In this document: piece by piece, positions 46,637 to 55,041 of the stretch | Layout of the letters: the number at the start of each line of letters is the position of its first letter | How positions within the stretch are numbered: position 1 is the stretch's first letter | NCBI RefSeq assembly: GCF_023051105.1 | Contig: NZ_JALKIL010000010.1 | Span: 62,001-126,000 of the forward strand | DNA from: Anaerobiospirillum sp. NML120449 | GTDB taxonomy: Bacteria > Pseudomonadota > Gammaproteobacteria > Enterobacterales > Succinivibrionaceae | Reading direction: 5' to 3' | Length of the DNA: 64,000 nucleotides | The notes under the pieces: generated by a model | Told to the model about the DNA's origin: nothing | The model's database searches: none | What the model saw: the letters and a program-made list of their open reading frames with translations, nothing else | Made by a program: the position numbers and the translations under genes

Positions 46637-47176
46637 TTAGTTGTCGAGCTCAGGGAGCCACTTGATGGCGATATTTTTCAACGGGCGGTCCTGAATATCA
46701 GTCAGGGATGCTGGTACATCAAAGTGTACTGAGGCTACGACTACACGCTCTCCTGCGTGCGAACCGGCATCGACAGTAGAGATGATATTGACCTCAAGGG
46801 TAATGTCATCGGCACCGCACCCACAGCTGTCCTGGGCACAGGCATCTGTTGAGGATGCGTCAGCAGCACTGGAGGCAGCCTCAGCGGTGGCATCGGCGGC
46901 TGCCTCAGCAGCGACGGCGTCATCGCTGTCTTCGTCCAGCAGGGATGGCAGCTCTTCGTCGTCCCACCATGAGGTGGTTACACCATTGACCTCAAGGGAG
47001 AGGCTGTACTTGTCTGAGTGCAGGTGGTCACGGATCTTATTTAAGGTGACCTCATCGGCACTGGTAAGCTCGCTGGTCTCCAGAGCCAGATTCAAGGCAC
47101 TGTCGCACAGGAAGTCAAAATCACTTTCGCTGATGCTGTCTACATCAGGCTGGAGGGCGAGGTTCTGGTCGCTCAT
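46637..47176 (-). CDS. Acidic protein of unknown function
   Basis: A 179-residue soluble protein I do not recognise. N-terminal third is acidic and helical-looking (SISESDFDFLCDSALNLALE); VNGVTTSWWDDEELPSLLDEDSDD follows; a middle Ala/Ser/Asp-rich stretch contains CAQDSCGCG, four cysteines in nine residues; and the C-terminal 50 residues look folded (DITLEVNIISTVDAGS to LKNIAIKWLPELDN). AGGAG five bases before ATG 47176 is a strong ribosome site, which supports real expression. It lies downstream of rpoA2 past a terminator, so probably separately transcribed. Confidence 0.75.
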   Translation of the reverse strand: MSDQNLALQPDVDSISESDFDFLCDSALNLALETSELTSADEVTLNKIRDHLHSDKYSLSLEVNGVTTSWWDDEELPSLLDEDSDDAVAAEAAADATAEAASSAADASSTDACAQDSCGCGADDITLEVNIISTVDAGSHAGERVVVASVHFDVPASLTDIQDRPLKNIAIKWLPELDN

Positions 47177-47297
47177 ATCAGCTCCTGAAAAAGTGGAACT
47201 GCACTGCAGCCGCGCCCAGCCCCCGGCCAGGACCTGTAAGGCTGGGCATTACGAGTACTGAGCGGAGGGGCGGGAGGCGGTGAGTGCGGAACAAAAG

Positions 47298-47330
47298 AAA
47301 AAGGGCTGCCCTGACAGCGGCAGCCCTTTT
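47298..47330 (-). terminator. Intrinsic terminator after rpoA2
   Basis: GGGCTGCC (47303-47310) pairs with GGCAGCCC (47319-47326), flanked by AAAAA and TTTT; on the minus strand it ends the alpha-operon transcript. Confidence 0.88.
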
Positions 47331-47385
47331 CCATCGTGTGGCCGGTATGGCTACCGGCCGGCGCCGCTTCAGGCGGCTGAATTTA

Positions 47386-48372
47386 TCAGTGACCTACATC
47401 GAGATCTGATGGTGGCCAGTGCTCCAGGCGCATGCCCAGGGACAGACCACGCTCGGCCAGAACGTCCTTGATCTCGGTCAGGGACTTCTTGCCCAGATTT
47501 GGGGTCTTGAGCAGTTCAACTTCGGTACGCTGTACCAGGTCACCAATGTACTTGATGCCTTCGGTCTTTAAGCAGTTGGCAGAACGTACAGTCAGCTCGA
47601 GGTCCTCAACAGGGCAGATGAGCTTAGGATCGATCAGCGGACGGAAGGTGGTGTCATCAGCAGGCTCTACAGAGTCCTTGATGTTGATGAAGGTGCCAAG
47701 CTGCTCGGCAAAAATGGTGGCAGCCATGGCGATGGCAGCCTCAGGCTGGATGGTGCCATTGGTCTCAATGGTCAGATCCAGTGATTCCATGCCGCTGGCC
47801 AGCTCATTGGTGTGAACAGCAACGTTGAGCACTGGGCAGTAGGAAACGTCGATGAGCAGACGGCCGATGAAACGGTTGTCGCCATTTTCAACAAAAGGCT
47901 GGCTCTGAGCCTGAACATAACCACGACCACGGCTTACGTGCAGGGTCATGTTCAGTTCCTTCTCAGGATCAGTGATGTGGCACAGAACCAGATCAGGATT
48001 CTTGATCTCTACATTGGCCGGGCACTGGATGTCAGCAGCGGTAACAGGACCTACGCCGGTCTTGTTGATGTGCAGAATAGGATTGATGGTAGTTGCACTG
48101 TCACACTGAACAGCAACTTCCTTGAGGTTTAACAGGATTAACAGAACGTCTTCCTGTACACCTTCAATTGCACTGTATTCATGAACAGCGCCGGCAATCT
48201 CAACCTCGGTAATGGCATAGCCTGGGATTGAGGAGAGCATGATACGGCGCAGGGCAGTACCATAGATCTGGGCGTAGTCTGGCTCAAAAGGCTCGAGAGT
48301 TACACGTGTCTTGTTACGTGCGACTGTTACGACTTCCTTAATATTTGGTCTTTGAAAATCAATCTGATCCAA
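47386..48372 (-). CDS. rpoA: Second RNA polymerase alpha subunit (beta-side type)
   Basis: A second, divergent alpha subunit, 328 residues from a TTG start at 48372 with GAGGG nine bases ahead (TTG 48387 is possible but gives a poorer N-terminus). The N-terminal domain keeps every feature used to hold beta: [12 protein letters not shown] with Arg42-Arg43 (Arg44/Arg45 in E. coli), [15 protein letters not shown] and GPVTAADI. The beta-prime-facing strip, [18 protein letters not shown] in E. coli, is replaced by [17 protein letters not shown] and is four residues shorter. The C-terminal domain is intact ([13 protein letters not shown] with the DNA-binding Arg, [25 protein letters not shown]). 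It lies 309 bases past rplQ after a long hairpin. Its partner is most likely the alpha encoded at 49090-50082. Confidence 0.95.
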   Translation of the reverse strand: MDQIDFQRPNIKEVVTVARNKTRVTLEPFEPDYAQIYGTALRRIMLSSIPGYAITEVEIAGAVHEYSAIEGVQEDVLLILLNLKEVAVQCDSATTINPILHINKTGVGPVTAADIQCPANVEIKNPDLVLCHITDPEKELNMTLHVSRGRGYVQAQSQPFVENGDNRFIGRLLIDVSYCPVLNVAVHTNELASGMESLDLTIETNGTIQPEAAIAMAATIFAEQLGTFINIKDSVEPADDTTFRPLIDPKLICPVEDLELTVRSANCLKTEGIKYIGDLVQRTEVELLKTPNLGKKSLTEIKDVLAERGLSLGMRLEHWPPSDLDVGH

Positions 48373-48681
48373 GGTTCCAGCCCTCAAAATAGTTGTAGAT
48401 TCAAGTCAGGGGAGTGCGCCAGACCTGAACAGAAACAAAGCCATCTGACGTATGGGAAAGATGCGCAGGTTTCTGTACTTGCAAAGCTCAGCGCTTTGGG
48501 AAGGAAAATTCTTTGTGCCTTTATGTGAAAGAACACTCAAACACGACAGCCGAAGTTGTCCAGTCCAAGTGTTCTTTAAGCATCTGTACATGGCACTGCC
48601 GTACAGATGCTCGAAAAGCTTACCCGGCTCAGCACGGAGTCTGAGCCTGAGGGTTCATCACCTGTTATCAGGTGAGGAGGC
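48373..48681. other. Intergenic gap rpoA2-rplQ
   Basis: Holds the 50-base UUCG-capped hairpin (48528-48577) and a second inverted repeat, GCATCTGTAC/GTACAGATGC (48580-48610). I see no confident sigma-70 promoter for rpoA2 in it. Confidence 0.65.
48528..48577 (-). promoter_or_regulatory. Long UUCG-capped hairpin between rplQ and rpoA2
   Basis: Read on the minus strand, AAAGAACACT (48577-48568) pairs with AGTGTTCTTT (48537-48528). G-U pairs and a second helix (GACAAC/GCTGTC) continue the stem to a C(UUCG)G tetraloop, giving roughly 20 pairs with few mismatches. No T tract follows beyond the stem. A processing site or partial terminator between the ribosomal operon and rpoA2 is plausible. Confidence 0.7.
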
Positions 48682-49059
48682 TTACTCCTGGGACTCACCG
48701 TCGGTGCGATCAACCAGCATGATGTAAGCCATAGGAGCCTGGTCGCCAGGACGGAAGCCGCACTTTAAGATACGGGTGTAGCCACCTGGACGGTTGGCAG
48801 CAGCCTTGGAAACCTCGTTGAAGAGCTTGGCAACAACGGCCTGGTCGCGCAGACGGGCGAAAGCCAGACGACGGTTGGCTACGGAGTCAACCTTGGCCAG
48901 AGTGATTAATGGCTCTACGAAGCGACGTAACTCTTTGGCCTTTGGTAAGGTGGTCTTAATCATCTCATGCTCGATGAGAGCATTAGCGAGATTGCGATAC
49001 AGCGCTGCACGGTGTGCAGAAGTACGGCCGAGGTGACGACCGGCTAAACGATGACGCAT
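48682..49059 (-). CDS. rplQ: 50S ribosomal protein L17
   Basis: 125 residues, full length. [62 protein letters not shown] and [27 protein letters not shown] match E. coli L17 almost throughout. Last gene of the classical alpha operon, 30 bases after rpoA1. Confidence 0.98.
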   Translation of the reverse strand: MRHRLAGRHLGRTSAHRAALYRNLANALIEHEMIKTTLPKAKELRRFVEPLITLAKVDSVANRRLAFARLRDQAVVAKLFNEVSKAAANRPGGYTRILKCGFRPGDQAPMAYIMLVDRTDGESQE

Positions 49060-49089
49060 TGTAATTTCTTCCTGAAATTGACAGTAATT

Positions 49090-50082
49090 TTACTTACTCG
49101 AACGCTGTAAGTTCTGAGGCGGCCAGTTCTGGATGCGCATGCCCAGAGACAGGTTGCGGGTAGCCAGAACGTCCTTGATCTCGGTAAGAGACTTCTTACC
49201 CAGATTTGGAGTCTTGAGCAGCTCGACCTCAGTGCGTTGGACTAAATCGCCAATATAGAAAATCTCCTCTGCCTTGAGACAGTTGGCAGAGCGTACGGTC
49301 AGTTCCAGATCCTCAACTGGCTGCATTAAAACCGGATCCGGTAAAGGAGGAGCAGCCGGAGTGCTGGAGCGCTCAGGAATGTCTTCCTTGTCAACAAGAT
49401 TGGTCATGTGGCCGCACAGCAGTTCGGCGGCATGCTTTAAGGCCTCATCAGGGGAGATGGTGCCATTGGTCTCAAGCTCGATGACCAGTCTGTCAAGGTC
49501 GGTACGCTGCTCAACACGGGCAGACTCAACCTCGTAGACATATCTTGCAACTGGGCAGAAAGCAGCATCGATGAGAATCTCATTCTCTTCCTTGGCAGGA
49601 AGGTGCTTCGGATCAGATGCTGTTACATAGCCGCGACCGTGAACGACGCGGAGATTCATCGACAACGATGCCTTGGCTCCTGTTAAAGTACAGATATGGG
49701 CATCAGGATTTTCAATGCTCATACCCTCAGGGCAGGTTATGTCACCGGCGCGAACTTCACCTTCGCCCTGTCTGGTCAGGGAGAACCAGACTGGACCCTG
49801 AATCGGGTGAGCTGATGAAATAGCAACGTTCTTGAGGTTCATTACTAATTCGATCAGTGACTCAGCCACATCGTCCTTTACAGAGGTCAGGCTCTTAACA
49901 CCTTCAATCTGAAGAGCGTCAAAGGCATAACCAGGAAGAGTCTTGAGCAGGACGTCGTTTAAGGCAATACCGATGGTGTTGCCAAAACCGCGCTCCAATG
50001 GCTCAATTACGATGCGTACTCGATTAGGACCAAGCTCGGTAAATCCGACTGGCTTAGGCTTGAGTAAATCACAAACTGACAC
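49090..50082 (-). CDS. rpoA: RNA polymerase alpha subunit in the ribosomal operon (beta-prime-side type)
   Basis: 330 residues from a GTG start (50082) with GGGG ahead. Position between rpsD and rplQ is the canonical rpoA place. The beta-prime-contact strip is almost unchanged ([18 protein letters not shown], then [16 protein letters not shown]). But the beta-binding side is degenerate: [12 protein letters not shown] puts Asn42-Asp43 where E. coli has Arg44-Arg45, the HEYSxxEGVQED block has become [13 protein letters not shown], and GPVTAADI is GEVRAGDI. Arg45 is known to be needed for alpha-beta assembly in E. coli. The C-terminal domain is intact with the 265-type DNA-contact residues ([10 protein letters not shown]). 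Probably cannot form a working homodimer-based core; pairs with the alpha at 47386-48372. Confidence 0.95.
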   Translation of the reverse strand: MSVCDLLKPKPVGFTELGPNRVRIVIEPLERGFGNTIGIALNDVLLKTLPGYAFDALQIEGVKSLTSVKDDVAESLIELVMNLKNVAISSAHPIQGPVWFSLTRQGEGEVRAGDITCPEGMSIENPDAHICTLTGAKASLSMNLRVVHGRGYVTASDPKHLPAKEENEILIDAAFCPVARYVYEVESARVEQRTDLDRLVIELETNGTISPDEALKHAAELLCGHMTNLVDKEDIPERSSTPAAPPLPDPVLMQPVEDLELTVRSANCLKAEEIFYIGDLVQRTEVELLKTPNLGKKSLTEIKDVLATRNLSLGMRIQNWPPQNLQRSSK

Positions 50083-50130
50083 TGTTATTACCCCACAATT
50101 TAAAAGGAGAGCTGGCAGGTTGCCTGTCTA

Positions 50131-50754
50131 TTACTTAGAGTAGAACTCGACGATGAGCTGTTCCTTGATATCGGATGGAAGCTCAGAACGCTCAGGCTTG
50201 TTCTTGTAAGTACCCTTCATGGCGCTGTGGTCTACGTCGATCCAAGTTGGCTTGACAGCACGCTGGCCGGCCAGATCGATAGCGGTCTTGATACGGGACT
50301 GCTTCTTGGCCTTCTCGCGTACAGCAATCTCATCAGATGGCTGAACCTGATAGGATGGGATGTTAATGACACGGCCATTAACAGTGATAGCCTTGTGGCT
50401 TACGAGCTGACGGGACTCCATACGGGTGGAGCCGAAGCCCATGCGGTAAACTACGTTGTCCAGACGGCCTTCTAACAGCTGTAACAGGTTCTCACCGGTG
50501 TTACCTGGCATGTTGGAAGCCTTCTTGTAGTAGTTGTTGAACTGACGCTCGAGAACGCCGTAAATACGACGAACCTTCTGCTTCTCACGTAACTGTGAGC
50601 CGTAGTCAGATAAGCGAGCCTTGTTGGCACCGTGCTGACCTGGAGCAGTGTCTAACTTGCACTTGGTGTCAATTGCACGTACACCAGACTTTAAAAATAA
50701 ATCCACGCCCTCGCGACGGCTTAATTTTAGAGCTGGTCCTGTATATTTTGCCAT
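50131..50754 (-). CDS. rpsD: 30S ribosomal protein S4
   Basis: 207 residues. [59 protein letters not shown] and the S4 RNA-binding domain ([35 protein letters not shown]) match E. coli closely; ends [10 protein letters not shown]. In E. coli S4 represses its own operon by binding the rpsM leader; a long leader is present here too, so the same control is possible. Confidence 0.98.
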   Translation of the reverse strand: MAKYTGPALKLSRREGVDLFLKSGVRAIDTKCKLDTAPGQHGANKARLSDYGSQLREKQKVRRIYGVLERQFNNYYKKASNMPGNTGENLLQLLEGRLDNVVYRMGFGSTRMESRQLVSHKAITVNGRVINIPSYQVQPSDEIAVREKAKKQSRIKTAIDLAGQRAVKPTWIDVDHSAMKGTYKNKPERSELPSDIKEQLIVEFYSK

Positions 50755-50787
50755 TTATCTTTCTCCAATAAAAAAACAGATACCAGA

Positions 50788-51252
50788 TTAGACGCGACGC
50801 TTCTTTGGCGGGCGGCAACCGTTGTGAGGGATCGGGGTAACATCAGTGATGTTGGTGATCTTGTAACCGATCGCATTTAAGGCACGAATTGAGGATTCGC
50901 GACCTGGACCTGGACCCTTGACTAAGACTTCAAGGTTCTTTACACCGTATTCCTTGGCAGCCTCGCCAGCACGCTCAGCAGCAACCTGGGCTGCATAAGG
51001 AGTGGACTTACGGGAACCACGGAAACCTGAACCACCGGCAGTAGCCCATGAAAGGGTGTTGCCCTGACGGTCAGAGATGGTAACGATGGTATTGTTGAAA
51101 GATGCGTGGATGTGAGCTACACCGTCAGCAATCTGCTTCTTACCGCGCTTGCCGCCACGGGAACGTGGAGCAGAGGCAGTCTTGGTAGCTGGAGCTGCGG
51201 CAGCAGCTGCAGGGGTTGCTGCGTTTGCAGCCTGTTGGATTTCTTCAGCCAT
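50788..51252 (-). CDS. rpsK: 30S ribosomal protein S11 with Ala-rich N-terminal tail
   Basis: The core ([26 protein letters not shown] to [11 protein letters not shown]) is nearly identical to E. coli S11 and ends in the usual basic tail. About 35 extra residues at the N-terminus, rich in Ala and Pro with some Lys, replace the short E. coli start (129 residues there, 154 here). ATG 51252 is chosen over ATG 51255 because GGAGG is then six bases away. Eleven bases after rpsM. Confidence 0.97.
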   Translation of the reverse strand: MAEEIQQAANAATPAAAAAAPATKTASAPRSRGGKRGKKQIADGVAHIHASFNNTIVTISDRQGNTLSWATAGGSGFRGSRKSTPYAAQVAAERAGEAAKEYGVKNLEVLVKGPGPGRESSIRALNAIGYKITNITDVTPIPHNGCRPPKKRRV

Positions 51253-51263
51253 CATGTGCCTCC

Positions 51264-51620
51264 TTACTTCTTAATGCTCTTACGTGGGCCCTTGCGGGTA
51301 CGTGCATTAGTCTTGGTACGCTGACCGCGAACTGGTAAGCCACGACGGTGGCGTAAACCACGGTAAGCGCCAAGATCCATAAGGCGCTTGATGTTCATGG
51401 AAACTTCACGGCGCAGGTCACCCTCAACGGTGTACTTGCCTACCTCAGCACGAATCTTGTCTAAAGTAGCTTCGTCGAGTTCCTTGAACTTGGTTAACTC
51501 AGCAACTCCCACAGCCTGACAGATGTCACGGGCGCGGGTAGGGCCGATGCCGTAGATGGACTGCAGTGCAATCACGGCGATCTTGTGATCAGGCACATTG
51601 ATGCCAGCGATACGGGCCAC
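51264..51620 (-). CDS. rpsM: 30S ribosomal protein S13
   Basis: 118 residues, the E. coli length, from a GTG start at 51620 with AGGAG eight bases upstream; starting further upstream would add non-homologous sequence. [78 protein letters not shown] blocks are all present. First gene of the alpha operon here; rpmJ and secY, usual upstream neighbours, are absent. Confidence 0.98.
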   Translation of the reverse strand: MARIAGINVPDHKIAVIALQSIYGIGPTRARDICQAVGVAELTKFKELDEATLDKIRAEVGKYTVEGDLRREVSMNIKRLMDLGAYRGLRHRRGLPVRGQRTKTNARTRKGPRKSIKK

Positions 51621-51888
51621 TATTGATCTCCTGGATAAAGGTCGGTTGATAATTAGCTGTCGCAAAGCCCGTCAGGATACGCGACAACCTCTAATAGTGC
51701 ACTTTGGCAAAAAATTCTTCAGCTTCCTTAATCTGATAATCAGCCGTGCTTCAGGCACAACGAAAGTATCAGGCTTAACCTGCCTGCTTTACATAAGTAA
51801 AAAGGGGAGGTTTGAAGGCTGCCATTAAGGCTGAACTTGCTGTGCAAGCGCAATCTTAATGAAACTTAAGGGAGGCTGTGATCTGCGC

Positions 51889-51917
51889 ATTCTATGTGAT
51901 TGATATCAAAAAATCAA
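51889..51917 (-). promoter_or_regulatory. Candidate promoter of the alpha operon
   Basis: Minus strand: -35 TTGATT (51917-51912), 17-base spacer, -10 TAGAAT (51894-51889), then GCGCAG. AT-rich upstream sequence could act as an UP element. No better match lies between it and rpsM. Confidence 0.65.
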
Positions 51918-52030
51918 TAAAAAGTTGGCAGGTGCACAAGCGCGATATTCTATATCTTTCCGCACTTAAATGGAATAGCGCCCGTTAAAAAAGGCTTCCT
52001 GCACGCCTGCCTTGCTTTTCTCAATGGCAA

Positions 52031-52059
52031 AAATAAGTGATAAATATTATCACTTATTT
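52031..52059. repeat. 13-bp AT-rich perfect hairpin
   Basis: AAATAAGTGATAA and TTATCACTTATTT are exact complements around a 3-base ATA centre. Near-palindromic; could be an operator for a dimeric regulator or a terminator. Confidence 0.75.
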
Positions 52060-52280
52060 CGCCCCCAAACCCCATTCCATCCATAACAATCAAAGTTATC
52101 AGGTGGCAGCATGCAGCCCTTGGGCCGAGGCAGGCCGGTATTGTGGTAGCATAGGCTTACATGCTTATTTGCAATGATATGCCCTGAGGCTGCCATGGCC
52201 AGTGTCCTGATGCTTCGGTTCTGTTATGCCGCTGCAGGTGCGTATGCCATTGAATATGGGAAGATTTTGAGATCAGATTG

Positions 52281-53171
52281 ATGAGCCTTACTAAATTCTT
52301 CAGCAACATCAGATACCTGTTTCGCTATAACCTCAAAGAGATAAACACAAGTGTAAACGGGCTGAAAAAAGTAGCCGAAGAGAACCATCCGCTCATACTG
52401 GAAAACCTTTACGAGATCAGTCGACGAGACGGTTTTCCTGAGGTTATGGATGCCAGCAGCACTCTTGACTACCTGCTTAATAACAATGTCAGTATGTGCA
52501 GATTCGGGGATGGTGAGATAGCCGTAATGACATCCTCGGGGCAGGCATGGTTTCAGCGTTTTGATGACAAACTGGCTAAAAGGCTGGTCGAAATCCTTTC
52601 GTCCACAGAAGACGGTGTTCTGATTGCGAGCTCTTATTACTACTTTAACTTCCCATCGGGCCTGAGAGACGACAGCTTCTACTTTTACCTTCACGACGGA
52701 AAAAAGTTCAGAAAGGAATTTCTCAAGTACATGAAGCCAGGGCGTGTTTATGGTGACACCAGTTTTACTGCGCCTTATGTCAACTACAGAAACTTTGACT
52801 GTGCACCTTATTATGAGAAGTTCCAGCAGCTGTGGAATGACAAAGATATTGTGATTATTTGCGGCCGAACTGTGTTCGACAAAATTGAGCACAATATCTT
52901 CGCTACGGCACGATCAATCGAGTACATCTACGGTCCGCCTGAGAGCGCCTTCGACCAATATGATGAGCTGATGAGCAAGGCTCTGGCAACCGACAAGGCA
53001 AAGACCAAGTATCTGATTATGGGACAGACAGCTACCGTCATGGCTTATGACCTGCACAAGGCCGGTCACAGAGCTCTTGATATTGGCCATATTGCCAAGG
53101 ACTACAATGCCTTCAGGACAGGCATGGAAGTTACTGTGGAAAAGTCCAGGGCTTTCTGGCTTAAGGACTGA
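52281..53171 (+). CDS. GT-D fold glycosyltransferase (DUF1792 type)
   Basis: 296 residues. SMCRFGDGEIAVMTSSGQAWFQRFDDKLAKRL contains the RFGDGE signature of GT-D enzymes, which add sugars to surface glycans or glycoproteins. YGDTSFTAPYVNYR, VIICGRTVFDKIEHNIFATARSIEYIYGPPESAF and YLIMGQTATVMAYDLHKAGHRALDIGHIAKDYNAF are further family blocks. Start ATG 52281. Base composition is more AT-rich than in the neighbours, a hint of transfer. It stands alone, so acceptor unknown. The 3' end is duplicated downstream. Confidence 0.82.
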   Translation: MSLTKFFSNIRYLFRYNLKEINTSVNGLKKVAEENHPLILENLYEISRRDGFPEVMDASSTLDYLLNNNVSMCRFGDGEIAVMTSSGQAWFQRFDDKLAKRLVEILSSTEDGVLIASSYYYFNFPSGLRDDSFYFYLHDGKKFRKEFLKYMKPGRVYGDTSFTAPYVNYRNFDCAPYYEKFQQLWNDKDIVIICGRTVFDKIEHNIFATARSIEYIYGPPESAFDQYDELMSKALATDKAKTKYLIMGQTATVMAYDLHKAGHRALDIGHIAKDYNAFRTGMEVTVEKSRAFWLKD

Positions 53172-53276
53172 TGCCTGTCGGGCCGTGATGAGAGAGTCCA
53201 TGGGCTTCTGGCTTAAGGGCTGATGCCTGTCAGGCCCTGATGGCAAGGTCCAGGGCTTTCTGGCTTAAGGACTGGT
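53144..53276. repeat. 52-bp repeat duplicating the 3' end of the GT-D gene
   Basis: GTCCAGGGCTTTCTGGCTTA-type units begin at 53144 (inside the gene, covering its last codons and stop), 53196 and 53248. The downstream copies carry substitutions. Period 52 bp. Confidence 0.88.
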
Positions 53277-53316
53277 GTCGGACCGCTGTGGATGTAAAAA
53301 TCTGCTTTGCCATAAT

Positions 53317-53343
53317 GAAAAACCCGCTTTACGCGGGTTTTTC
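53317..53343. terminator. Bidirectional terminator
   Basis: AAAAACCCGC pairs with GCGGGTTTTT around TTTAC between convergent genes, with A and T tracts on the two sides. Confidence 0.92.
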
Positions 53344-54512
53344 TATTTAAGGAAGTTCTCAGGGAGAATGCCAAGGTTGTTGAGCAGGCGAACCAGGGGT
53401 TCAATGCCCAGGATCACGCTGACTACCACCACGACCAGCACCATGAAAAAGCCCAGGGCTACAATGGCAAAGCGTATAGATACCTGTCCCTTGAGAATTT
53501 CGTGGCTGGTCAGCTGATTGATGATGTGATTGAGCGGAGTCATCTGCTCCTTGACTGACTGGTACTCGCGAGGGATGTCCATGCGGACAATGATTTCGCG
53601 GAACAGCTCATGAGCAAGGGCGTTCTGATGGTTAACAGCTGAAACCAGGAAGCTCTGAGTCAGGAAATACTCTACAGAATAGTAAAGAAAGGATAATGAT
53701 CGAATGTTACGGCGTCCCTGGCGCATCAGTTTTTCTGAGCGGCGGAATTTCTCACTGAGCTGACGGCCCAGCAGCTTGTTGATATTGCGCAGGCAGTACT
53801 TGTAGCCAAGAGCCCGGGAGGTCAGCAAAATCAGGGGCAGCAGGGTAGAGGCGCTGGGCAGGTTGGGAACCAGGCCGGCAAAGGAGCCATCTTTAATAAA
53901 GGTCATGCCCCGGCCATCGCTCAGGCAGCAAAAGGCATTGTGCTTGAAAAAGCTTTCGCCGCGCTGCCTCGGGGAGCCGCGCATGTACATGGAGCTGAGA
54001 GCTACAAATATGGACACATCGGATCCTTTGGCCGTGGTGATGTGAGGGGTCTCCATATAGTAAATTTCAAAGTCAGGATCGACATTGACCGTGCCTTTTT
54101 TCTGAGCTTTGGCGCGGTGCTTGCGGTCCTTGATGCTGGAGGAGTCAATGGTCAGGCGGTGCGGCGGATGGACGAAGTCTCTGCCATGCATAATCACTTC
54201 TTCGACAAAAGCAAATACATTGCAGGGAAAAGGAGTGTTGGCAAAGAGGCTGAAAAAGTAGGTCTGAACAAAGTCCTTGTGGAATTTGCTGTAGAAGCCA
54301 TTCTTGCGGCACAGATCATAGAACCTGTTATTTCCGGCAAAGACATCAGGCTCAAAGAAAGTGTACTCATCAGGGTTGATATCTATTTCATCGTAGCGGG
54401 AAAAGTCGTAGCTCAGATTAGTGACCTTAAAGGCTATGCGCCATGCACGTACCGGCTCTCCAGACTCGGAACTTGCAAACGTACCTGTGTTTTCGTTAGC
54501 AGCTTGGCTCAT
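53343..54512 (-). CDS. Unknown protein with C-terminal membrane anchor
   Basis: 389 residues, not recognised. Mostly soluble, with aromatic-rich N-terminal half (NLSYDFSRYDEIDINPDEYTFFEP; DLCRKNGFYSKFHKDFVQTYFF), a basic linker (SSIKDRKHRAKAQKKG), a second folded part (FEIYYMETPHITTAKGSDVSIFVALSSMYMRG) and a helical region rich in Arg and Ser. One strong transmembrane segment at about residues 347-369 (IVALGFFMVLVVVVVSVILG), then 20 residues. The layout suggests a tail-anchored inner-membrane protein with its bulk in the cytosol. No neighbour gives a function. Confidence 0.8.
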   Translation of the reverse strand: MSQAANENTGTFASSESGEPVRAWRIAFKVTNLSYDFSRYDEIDINPDEYTFFEPDVFAGNNRFYDLCRKNGFYSKFHKDFVQTYFFSLFANTPFPCNVFAFVEEVIMHGRDFVHPPHRLTIDSSSIKDRKHRAKAQKKGTVNVDPDFEIYYMETPHITTAKGSDVSIFVALSSMYMRGSPRQRGESFFKHNAFCCLSDGRGMTFIKDGSFAGLVPNLPSASTLLPLILLTSRALGYKYCLRNINKLLGRQLSEKFRRSEKLMRQGRRNIRSLSFLYYSVEYFLTQSFLVSAVNHQNALAHELFREIIVRMDIPREYQSVKEQMTPLNHIINQLTSHEILKGQVSIRFAIVALGFFMVLVVVVVSVILGIEPLVRLLNNLGILPENFLK

Positions 54513-55041
54513 TGCTTACACCCTGTGCTTATTTAATACAGCAATATCCTGTGTGGCGGGTACATGGTCATGCGGACAGGTGCACGTACGTACAGATGCA
54601 CGCACGGACAGACGCAGCGACCTGAGGCCGGTGCGCCCTGGTCCAGCTGTGCCTGGACCGGGACGACCATGCCCGGCGCGCAGTCGTACGGGCCGGGCAC
54701 TGCGCTGCGGTGCCTGGCATCGTGCCTGGCATTAAGCCAGGTATTGTGCCTGTGATGCCATGATGATCTCCTGCAGCTTTGTCTGGCCTGCAAGCCATGA
54801 CAGAGCCGCAGCATGGATATACTGTAACCGGAACCTGAAACAGACCTGTTATTCCGGGCTCTCTCTCCTGTTTGCCCGGTAAGACTGTCTGTCCGGGCGG
54901 CGTAGAAAGCCCGGACAGCGCTCAGACATACAACGGCAGCCCGGCCAATTTATTCAGTACAAACAATGAAGCCACCGTAAGGTGGCTTCATTGATGTGCA
55001 GGACCTGCAGGGTTTACCTGCATCCTGGTAAGAAGTGATCG
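54513..55041. other. Intergenic gap unknown protein/mscK
   Basis: No gene. GC-rich with inverted words around 54650-54720 (CCGGGCA/TGCCCGG) and repeats of GTGCCTGGCAT at 54710-54735. The mscK terminator is at 54964-54993. Confidence 0.55.
54964..54993 (-). terminator. Hairpin terminator after mscK
   Basis: CAATGAAGCCACC pairs perfectly with GGTGGCTTCATTG around GTAA; TTTG follows on the minus strand. Weak T tract. Confidence 0.75.

Larger units (their letters stand above)
51621..52280. other. Divergent gap: alpha-operon leader and GT-D upstream region
   Basis: The rpsM promoter is at 51889-51917, leaving a leader of about 260 bases that could hold an S4-binding fold. Further right are an AT-rich perfect hairpin (52031-52059) and GC-rich sequence up to the GT-D gene. 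No ORF supported. Confidence 0.6.

Noticed and set aside
47386..48372. Second rpoA as a pseudogene or assembly duplicate
   Set aside because: Frame is intact, the sequence is highly diverged from the first copy with many synonymous changes, and conserved blocks are retained.
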